DNA of 5,405 bases from an uncultured Collinsella sp. (GTDB taxonomy: Bacteria; Actinomycetota; Coriobacteriia; Coriobacteriales; Coriobacteriaceae): assembly GCA_900547345.1 (NCBI GenBank), contig URGG01000108.1, forward strand, positions 1-5,405, read 5' to 3'. Within the stretch, counting starts at the first letter, position 1. Each line of letters opens with the position of its first letter. The notes under the pieces are model-generated. The model saw nothing but the letters and a program-made list of their open reading frames with translations, was not told where the DNA came from and ran no database searches. Positions 1-4,433 of the stretch are shown here, piece by piece. The position numbers and the translations under genes were made by a program.

Positions 1-508
1 GTTCCAGATCCGAATGATCAAAACGCACCCTGGACAGCCTATTTTCCGACCACAGGCTGTCTCGAAGGCGGCAGTCCGAAAACACGGCATGGTCCAGCTT
101 GCATTCCGCAAAGGAGGCGTAATCCAGCATGCAGCCGTCAAAGGCCACATTCATCAGCGCGCCCCGCATGATTTCCAGCCCCGTCATGCGGCAGCCCTGC
201 AGGCGTGCCCGCTGAAACGCTGCGTTCGTAAGCCGCGCGTTGCTCCATTCGCACTTATCAAAGACGCAGTCCACGAAGCTGATTCGCTTGAAATCGTTAT
301 CGCCAAACCGGCAGCGCTCAAACACGCAGCCTCGCACGTCCAGCGTTTTGTCCGAAAAACCGGTCAGCTCCCCGTCCACAAAGCGCAGGTTTTCCAGGTC
401 CTCGTCTCTGGCCAGCGCCACGGCTGCCGCCTCCGAAAGCGTGGGACTTTCCACAGGTTGCGCCGCCAGCACAGGTTCCGCCACCCTCCACCCGTCTTTC
501 ATGTGCAT
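1..508 (-). CDS. Pentapeptide-repeat protein (C-terminus beyond the left edge)
   Basis: This minus-strand frame is open from ATG at 508-506 to the window edge, giving 169 residues without a stop. From about residue 61 to 168 it is an unbroken run of some 22 five-residue repeats, each with Phe, Leu, Trp, Met or Ile at the central position and often Cys, Ala or Asn two residues before it (for example CVFER, CRFGD, ARLTN, ASFAE, CKLDH). This pattern defines the pentapeptide-repeat family, whose members fold as a right-handed quadrilateral beta-helix. The first ~55 residues are a non-repetitive acidic leader with no signal peptide or membrane segment, so a cytoplasmic protein is likely. AGGAG at 516-520 lies 7 nt before the start, which favours 508 over the in-frame ATG at 502. 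Some relatives (Qnr, MfpA, McbG) protect DNA gyrase, but most are of unknown function and nothing here assigns one. Glu codons are mostly GAA, unlike the right-hand genes. Confidence 0.9.
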   Translation of the reverse strand, partial: MHMKDGWRVAEPVLAAQPVESPTLSEAAAVALARDEDLENLRFVDGELTGFSDKTLDVRGCVFERCRFGDNDFKRISFVDCVFDKCEWSNARLTNAAFQRARLQGCRMTGLEIMRGALMNVAFDGCMLDYASFAECKLDHAVFSDCRLRDSLWSENRLSRVRFDHSDLE

Positions 509-515
509 GCTCCCA

Positions 516-520
516 CTCCT
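516..520 (-). promoter_or_regulatory. Ribosome binding site of the pentapeptide-repeat gene
   Basis: Read on the minus strand this is AGGAG, inside a longer purine-rich stretch (about 526-511). It sits 7 nt upstream of ATG 508-506, which supports that start codon. Confidence 0.75.
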
Positions 521-534
521 CTCCCCTTTTGTCC

Positions 535-563
535 ATTATAGGGGGCTGCGTCCTCCGCCGCAA
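535..563 (-). promoter_or_regulatory. Promoter for the pentapeptide-repeat gene
   Basis: On the minus strand there is a TTGCGG -35 box (563-558), a 17-nt spacer and a perfect TATAAT -10 box (540-535). Transcription would start near 528, leaving a 5' leader of about 20 nt before the ATG at 508. The spacing is ideal for the housekeeping sigma factor. It lies back to back with the plus-strand promoter at 596-624. Confidence 0.75.
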
Positions 564-595
564 GCCTCCATTGCCCTGATGAGGAAAATCATTCG

Positions 596-624
596 TTGTC
601 ATCCCAGTCCGTGCGTGCTATAAT
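596..624 (+). promoter_or_regulatory. Strong promoter upstream of the phosphofructokinase start
   Basis: TTGTCA (-35, 596-601), a 17-nt spacer and TATAAT (-10, 619-624) form a near-consensus housekeeping promoter. TGC directly before the -10 box adds an extended -10 element. Transcription should begin near 631, about 34 nt before the ATG at 665. In its original setting this would drive phosphofructokinase. In the arrangement shown it would drive the chimeric frame and potentially the whole fab-acc cluster. Confidence 0.8.
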
Positions 625-649
625 AAATGCCATTAAGAGGTTATAGGAT

Positions 650-656
650 AAGGAGG
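650..656 (+). promoter_or_regulatory. Ribosome binding site of the phosphofructokinase/FabD chimeric frame
   Basis: AAGGAGG is a full-consensus Shine-Dalgarno sequence 8 nt before ATG 665. An ATG at 660 is out of frame and meets TGA two codons later, so 665 is the real start. Confidence 0.85.
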
Positions 657-664
657 AACATGCG

Positions 665-733
665 ATGAAGCGCAGAATCGGCATTTTGACCAGCGGGGGC
701 GACTGCCCCGGCTTGAATGCGGCCCTACGCGGC
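665..733 (+). pseudogene. N-terminal fragment of 6-phosphofructokinase
   Basis: The first ~23 codons encode the start of a phosphofructokinase: MKRRIGILTSGG followed by DCPGLNAALRG. The SGGDxPGxNAxxRG signature is the N-terminal phosphate-binding loop of the PfkA superfamily. Its glycines (G11, G12) contact the phosphoryl donor, ATP or pyrophosphate. The Cys form (GGDCPGLN) is common in long-chain or pyrophosphate-type and mixed-substrate members, but the donor type cannot be told from this fragment. A whole enzyme has about 320 or more residues. Here similarity stops at Gly23 or Gly24 and the frame continues as malonyl-CoA:ACP transacylase. The promoter and ribosome binding site belong to this gene. 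The remainder of the kinase is absent from the window. No gene symbol is given because the subfamily is undetermined. Confidence 0.85.
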
Positions 734-1420
734 GGGGCGCCTGCCGCCTGTGCGGGATTCTCGCTGGGCGAGGTCGCCGCGCTCACCTTTGCAGGAGCGT
801 TCGATACGCGAGCGGGCTTTGAGCTCGTGTGCGAGCGCGCGGCGCTGATGGCCGCGGCTGCCGAGCGTCACCCCGGCGGTATGCGCGCCGTCATCAAGCT
901 TGATGCGGCGCAAGTCGAGAACCTGGCTGCGCAGGCCGGCGAGGATTGCTGGCCGGTCAACTACAACAGCCCGCAGCAGACGGTTGTTGCCGGAGCGCCC
1001 GAGGCGCTGCAGGAGCTCGACGCCTTGGTAAAAGAGGCTGGTGGCCGGGCCATGAAGGTCGCGGTGTCGGGTGCATTCCATAGCTCCTATATGGCCGAGG
1101 CGACTGAGGGACTGGCGACGTATATCCAAGCCGGCCACGCGCCGTCTCCGCTGCTGATTCCTGTTATGGCAAATATGACGGCGGCGCCCTATCCGGCGGA
1201 CCCGCGAGCAGCATCGGATGTCTTGGCCAACCAGGTGAGCCATCCCGTGCGCTGGGTCGACACGCTGCATACTCTGCAGGATCAGGGCATCGACACGTTT
1301 ATTGAGGTCGGCCCCGGCAAAACGCTGTCCGGCCTGGTCAAGCGTACGTTGAGCGACGTTCGTGTGTATTCGTGCGAAACGGCCGAGCAGGTCGCAGCTA
1401 TTGCCGACGAGCTCGCATAG
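665..1420 (+). CDS. fabD: Malonyl-CoA:ACP transacylase lacking its N-terminus, fused to a phosphofructokinase start
   Basis: From about residue 25 of this 251-residue frame (nt ~737) the sequence is FabD, which transfers malonate from CoA to acyl carrier protein for chain elongation. Ser33 in the nucleophile elbow GFSLGE corresponds to E. coli Ser92, Arg58 (malonate carboxylate) to Arg117, His139 in SGAFHSS to His201, and Gln190 to Gln250. The spacing agrees (25 residues Ser-Arg in both), NSP and EVGPGK motifs are present, and the C-terminus is full length. Roughly the first 80 residues of a ~309-residue FabD are missing, including the GQG oxyanion loop (E. coli Gln11), replaced by 23 phosphofructokinase residues. 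Such a protein is unlikely to fold or work normally. The elbow has Phe where E. coli has His. The TAG stop is 30 nt before fabG. FabD identity is secure; whether the fusion exists in a cell is doubtful. Confidence 0.85.
   Translation: MKRRIGILTSGGDCPGLNAALRGGAPAACAGFSLGEVAALTFAGAFDTRAGFELVCERAALMAAAAERHPGGMRAVIKLDAAQVENLAAQAGEDCWPVNYNSPQQTVVAGAPEALQELDALVKEAGGRAMKVAVSGAFHSSYMAEATEGLATYIQAGHAPSPLLIPVMANMTAAPYPADPRAASDVLANQVSHPVRWVDTLHTLQDQGIDTFIEVGPGKTLSGLVKRTLSDVRVYSCETAEQVAAIADELA
731..740 (+). other. Breakpoint joining phosphofructokinase to FabD sequence
   Basis: Phosphofructokinase similarity ends with Arg22-Gly23 (728-733) and FabD similarity is convincing from about Ala25-Pro26 (737-742) just ahead of the GFSLGE elbow. 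The intervening bases are GC-only (GGCGGGGCGC), a composition that offers short shared sequence for recombination or for an assembler to join unrelated reads. No insertion-sequence end, inverted repeat or target duplication is visible here. Confidence 0.7.
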
Positions 1421-1450
1421 TTCACAGGGCTGTAACCCGAAAGGAATGAC

Positions 1451-2224
1451 ATGGGCAACTTGAACAACGGCGCGCTCGAGCGCAACGACTCACGTCGCGT
1501 GGCGCTTGTCACGGGCGGCTCGCGCGGCATCGGTCGCGCTTGTGCCGTGGGCCTGGCGGAGGACGGCTTTGATATCGCCGTCGTCTATGCCGGTAGCGCA
1601 GATGCAGCGCGCGAGACGTGCGAAGCCTGCGAGGCGGCTGGCGCCACGGCGCGCGCATATCAATGCGACGTGGCCGATCCCGCTGCCGTCAACGCGTGCG
1701 TGGAAACGGTCCTCAACGACTTTGGCTCCATTTGGGCGCTCGTCAACAACGCCGGCATCACCCGCGATGGCCTGCTCATGCGCATGGGCGATGACGCCTT
1801 CGACCGCGTGCTCGATGTCAATCTCAAGGGCACGTTCAATACGACGCGCGCGCTCACCAAGACCTTTATGCGCCAGCGCGGCGGTTGCGTCATCAACATG
1901 AGCTCGGTTGTGGGCCTGATGGGCAATGCCGGGCAGGCCAACTACGCCGCCTCCAAGGCGGGCGTCATCGGTCTGACCAAGGCGGTGGCGCGCGAGCTTG
2001 CGCCACGCGGCGTACGAGTGAACGCGGTCGCCCCCGGGTTTGTCGAGACCGATATGACGGCAAAGCTATCGGATAAGGTTCGCGCGGCAACCGAGGAGCA
2101 GATTCCCCTAAAGCGCATGGCGCACCCCGAGGAAGTGGCCGGCGTGGTGCGCTTTTTGGCGAGTGATGCGGCTGCCTACATTACGGGCGAGGTCGTGCGC
2201 GTCGACGGCGGAATGGCGATGTAG
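1451..2224 (+). CDS. fabG: 3-oxoacyl-ACP reductase FabG
   Basis: This 257-residue short-chain dehydrogenase/reductase performs the NADPH-dependent reduction of 3-oxoacyl-ACP to (R)-3-hydroxyacyl-ACP, the first reduction of each elongation cycle. The nucleotide-binding TGGSRGIG loop is at residues 21-28 and NNAG at 99-102. The catalytic tetrad is Asn124, Ser152, Tyr165 and Lys169 (YAASK), and the Ser-to-Tyr spacing of 13 equals that of E. coli FabG. The later APGFVETDM and C-terminal GEVVRVDGG segments are typical. It is about 13 residues longer at the N-terminus than E. coli FabG (244). ATG 1451 is preceded by AAAGGA (1440-1445) at a 5-nt spacing, so the extension looks real. Its position between fabD and fabF settles the assignment over other SDR enzymes. 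It is intact, with GC-rich codon use like its right-hand neighbours. Confidence 0.96.
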   Translation: MGNLNNGALERNDSRRVALVTGGSRGIGRACAVGLAEDGFDIAVVYAGSADAARETCEACEAAGATARAYQCDVADPAAVNACVETVLNDFGSIWALVNNAGITRDGLLMRMGDDAFDRVLDVNLKGTFNTTRALTKTFMRQRGGCVINMSSVVGLMGNAGQANYAASKAGVIGLTKAVARELAPRGVRVNAVAPGFVETDMTAKLSDKVRAATEEQIPLKRMAHPEEVAGVVRFLASDAAAYITGEVVRVDGGMAM

Positions 2225-2251
2225 AAACCAGGGCCGAACAACGGCTTGAAT

Positions 2252-2257
2252 GAGGAG
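2252..2257 (+). promoter_or_regulatory. Ribosome binding site deciding the fabF start
   Basis: GAGGAG lies 3 nt before ATG 2261 and 6 nt before ATG 2264. The 6-nt spacing favours 2264. A start at the in-frame TTG 2246 would place this site inside the gene. Confidence 0.7.
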
Positions 2258-2263
2258 ACCATG

Positions 2264-3511
2264 ATGGAACAGAGAGTTGCAATCACCGGTATCGGTGCCG
2301 TATCGCCGCTCGGTAACACGGCGCTTGCTACCTGGGCGGCCATGTGCGCCGGCACGTGCGGCATCGGCCCGATCACGCACTTCGATACCGATGCGTTTGC
2401 CGTTAAGGTGGCGGCCGAGGTCAAGGGTTTTGACGGCAACGAGTACTTTGGCAAGCGTGACGCCAAGCACCTGGACCCCTGCGTTCAGTTTGCCCTGGCA
2501 GCGTCGGACGAGGCCATGCACGATGCGGGCTTTGATGTCGAGGGCGCCATCGATCACGAGCGCCTGGGCGTCTACGTGGGTTCAGGCGTGGGCGGCATGC
2601 AGACACTCGTCGACAACGTCCACACGATTGCCGATCGGGGGCCTCGCCGTGCATCGCCCTATATGATCGCGATGATGATCCCCAATATGGCTTCGGGCAA
2701 TATCGCAATCCGCCACAAGGCAAAGGGCCCGACCCTGCCCGTGGTGACCGCCTGCGCGACCTCGGCACATGCCGTGGGCGAGGCGTTCCGCGCCATCAAG
2801 CATGGTTATGCCGATGCGATTCTCGCCGGCGGCGCCGAGGCCGCAATCATCCCCGATGCCGTTGCGGGCTTTACATCCTGCCGTGCTCTCACCACTAATC
2901 CTGACCCGTCGACGGCTTGCCGCCCGTTCGATGCAGACCGCGACGGCTTTGTGATGGGCGAGGGCGCCTGCGTGCTGGCACTCGAGAGCATGGAGCATGC
3001 GCAGGCGCGCGGTGCGCACATTTATGCCGAGGTCGTGGGTTACGGCAACACCGATGATGCCTACCACATCACGAGTCCCGACCCGGACGCGGCAGGCATC
3101 GCCCGTGCGATATCGCTGGCGGTGGCCGAGGGCGACGTTAAGCCTTCCGAGGGCCTCTACATCAACGCTCACGGCACCTCGACCAAGCTCAACGATTCGT
3201 CCGAGACGGCGGGCATTAAGCGTGCGCTTGGCGAGGATGCGGCGCGCGCCGCGCACGTCTCGTCGACCAAGTCGATGACCGGCCACATGATCGGTGCCAC
3301 GGGCGCCATCGAGGTCATGGCCTGCGCCATGGCGCTCGAGCAGAGCGTGGTGCCCCCGACCATTAACTACCACACACCCGATCCCGCCTGCGATCTTGAT
3401 TACACGCCTAATCGCGCGGTTCGCGCCGATCTTACCTGGGCGCTTTCGACCAACCTGGGCTTTGGCGGGCACAACGCCGCCATCGCGCTGCGTAGATATA
3501 CGAGGAGCTAG
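2264..3511 (+). CDS. fabF: 3-oxoacyl-ACP synthase II FabF
   Basis: FabF is the elongating ketosynthase that condenses malonyl-ACP with acyl-ACP, with release of CO2. From ATG 2264 the protein has 415 residues, against 413 in E. coli, and begins MEQRVAITGIG, colinear with the family. The catalytic nucleophile is Cys164 (TACATSA). The two histidines are His303 (NAHGTST) and His341 (MTGH), with Lys336 (STKSMTG) between, matching E. coli Cys163, His303, His340 and Lys335. Phe400 in GFGGHN corresponds to the gating Phe400. The frame also opens upstream at TTG 2246 and ATG 2261; 2264 is chosen for length and ribosome binding site spacing. The gap to fabG is 39 nt, and the stop is only 3 nt before accB, whose ribosome binding site lies within the end of fabF, so translation is probably coupled. 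The gene appears intact. Confidence 0.96.
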   Translation: MEQRVAITGIGAVSPLGNTALATWAAMCAGTCGIGPITHFDTDAFAVKVAAEVKGFDGNEYFGKRDAKHLDPCVQFALAASDEAMHDAGFDVEGAIDHERLGVYVGSGVGGMQTLVDNVHTIADRGPRRASPYMIAMMIPNMASGNIAIRHKAKGPTLPVVTACATSAHAVGEAFRAIKHGYADAILAGGAEAAIIPDAVAGFTSCRALTTNPDPSTACRPFDADRDGFVMGEGACVLALESMEHAQARGAHIYAEVVGYGNTDDAYHITSPDPDAAGIARAISLAVAEGDVKPSEGLYINAHGTSTKLNDSSETAGIKRALGEDAARAAHVSSTKSMTGHMIGATGAIEVMACAMALEQSVVPPTINYHTPDPACDLDYTPNRAVRADLTWALSTNLGFGGHNAAIALRRYTRS

Positions 3512-3514
3512 AGC

Positions 3515-3991
3515 ATGGATTCCAAAAGAATTGCCGAGATAGCCGATGTTATGGAGGACCGCGGCCTCACGCGCGTACGCGTTGAGGAGCCCGATGGCAC
3601 CGCGGTCGAACTCGAGCGCGCGAGCGCCACGCAGCCGGTCGCCGTGCCCATGCCTATGCCGGGTGCCGTGACTGCTCCGGCGGTGGCTCCTGTCGCCATG
3701 CCTGCCACCGCACCGGAACCCGCCGCGCAGACACCTACCGCCGTGTCGGAGCCTAAGGGCACCGAGGTGACCGCTCCCATGGTCGGCGTTTTCTATGCTG
3801 CCCCGGCGCCGGGCGACGAACCGTTTGTGCACGTGGGCTCCAAGGTCAAGGCCGGCGAGACCCTCTGCATCATCGAGGCCATGAAGGTTCTCAACGAGGT
3901 GACGGCCGAGGCAGACGGCGAGGTGCTCGAGATCTGCGTGGTCGACGGCGACCTCGTGGAGTTTGGCAGCTGCCTCATGAGGATCGGATAG
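3515..3991 (+). CDS. accB: Biotin carboxyl carrier protein of acetyl-CoA carboxylase
   Basis: AccB carries the biotin that is carboxylated by AccC and then delivers CO2 to acetyl-CoA at the carboxyltransferase, making malonyl-CoA. The 158-residue product (E. coli 156) has the expected layout. A helical N-terminal segment (1-35, MDSKRIAEIADVMEDRGL) is followed by a flexible Pro/Ala-rich linker (about 41-80) and the biotinyl domain (about 83-158). The biotinylated lysine is Lys124 in EAMKVLNEV, where the residue after Lys is Val rather than the Met of E. coli. AccB-type 'thumb' residues appear around 93-100 (FYAAPAPG). GAGGAG at 3502-3507, with 7 nt to ATG 3515, overlaps the end of fabF. Placement between fabF and fabZ is the streptococcal-type arrangement rather than the accBC pair of enterobacteria. 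Intact. Confidence 0.95.
   Translation: MDSKRIAEIADVMEDRGLTRVRVEEPDGTAVELERASATQPVAVPMPMPGAVTAPAVAPVAMPATAPEPAAQTPTAVSEPKGTEVTAPMVGVFYAAPAPGDEPFVHVGSKVKAGETLCIIEAMKVLNEVTAEADGEVLEICVVDGDLVEFGSCLMRIG
3979..3984 (+). promoter_or_regulatory. Probable fabZ ribosome binding site within accB
   Basis: GAGGAT in the last codons of accB lies 7 nt before GTG 3992, 10 nt before ATG 3995 and 16 nt before ATG 4001. A weaker AGGTGA (3990-3995) sits 5 nt before ATG 4001. The fabZ start is therefore uncertain by three codons. Confidence 0.45.
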
Positions 3992-3994
3992 GTG

Positions 3995-4423
3995 ATGTCC
4001 ATGAACAAAGAAGAGCTCAAGAAGCTGTTGCCGCATCGTGAGCCGATGCTTTTGCTTGACGAAGCCGAGCTGGTGGGCGACGAGGCCCACGGCAAGATCA
4101 CGATTACGGGCGACGAGTACTTTTTGCAGGGGCATTTTCCGGGAAACCCGGTGGTCCCCGGCGTGATTCAGTGCGAGATGCTCGCCCAGAACTGCTGCGT
4201 GCTGCTGATGGGCGATGAGGAGGCGCGCGGCGCGACGCCGTTCTACACGAGTCTGGACAAGGTGCGCTTTAAGCGTCCGGTGCGCCCGGGCGACACGGTG
4301 GATCTGGTGTGCTCCATCACGCGTGCGCGCGGGCCGTTCCGCTTTGCGACGGGTACTGCGAGCGTTAACGGTGAGGTTTGCTGCCGCGCCGATATGTCTT
4401 TTGCACTCATGCACGAAAAGTAG
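3995..4423 (+). CDS. fabZ: 3-hydroxyacyl-ACP dehydratase FabZ
   Basis: FabZ removes water from (R)-3-hydroxyacyl-ACP to give trans-2-enoyl-ACP and acts as a cytoplasmic hotdog-fold oligomer. With ATG 3995 the protein has 142 residues, normal for the family. The LLPHREPMLLLD opening is characteristic. The active-site segment QGHFPGNPVVPGV supplies the catalytic His47, and Glu61 (CEMLAQ) is the partner acid; their 14-residue spacing matches His49/Glu63 of Pseudomonas FabZ. The later KVRFKRPVRPGD segment is also typical. GTG 3992 and ATG 4001 are alternative starts in the same frame. It begins 3 nt after the accB stop and ends 10 nt before accC. In some Firmicutes a FabZ homologue (FabN) also isomerises the double bond to allow unsaturated fatty acids; sequence alone here cannot separate the two, and plain FabZ is the default. 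Confidence 0.94.
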   Translation: MSMNKEELKKLLPHREPMLLLDEAELVGDEAHGKITITGDEYFLQGHFPGNPVVPGVIQCEMLAQNCCVLLMGDEEARGATPFYTSLDKVRFKRPVRPGDTVDLVCSITRARGPFRFATGTASVNGEVCCRADMSFALMHEK

Positions 4424-4433
4424 GGAAGTTTTC

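Noticed and set aside
14..541. A 175-codon plus-strand open frame at the left edge
   Set aside because: It is the complement of the pentapeptide-repeat gene, and its apparent His/Ala/Lys-rich periodicity is just the repeat seen from the other strand.
509..664. A riboswitch, small RNA or terminator in the divergent intergenic region
   Set aside because: The space is largely taken by the two promoters and two short leaders. I saw no GC-rich hairpin followed by a T-run on either strand and no known riboswitch core.
725..745. A transposon or insertion-sequence end at the breakpoint
   Set aside because: No terminal inverted repeat, target-site duplication or transposase remnant is visible on either side.
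665..1420. A functional bifunctional phosphofructokinase-transacylase enzyme
   Set aside because: Only 23 of more than 300 phosphofructokinase residues are present, without its fructose-6-phosphate site or catalytic Asp, and the FabD portion lacks its N-terminal part.
2246..2263. TTG 2246 or ATG 2261 as the fabF start
   Set aside because: TTG 2246 would place the GAGGAG ribosome binding site inside the gene and add six residues absent from family members. ATG 2261 is only 3 nt from that site.
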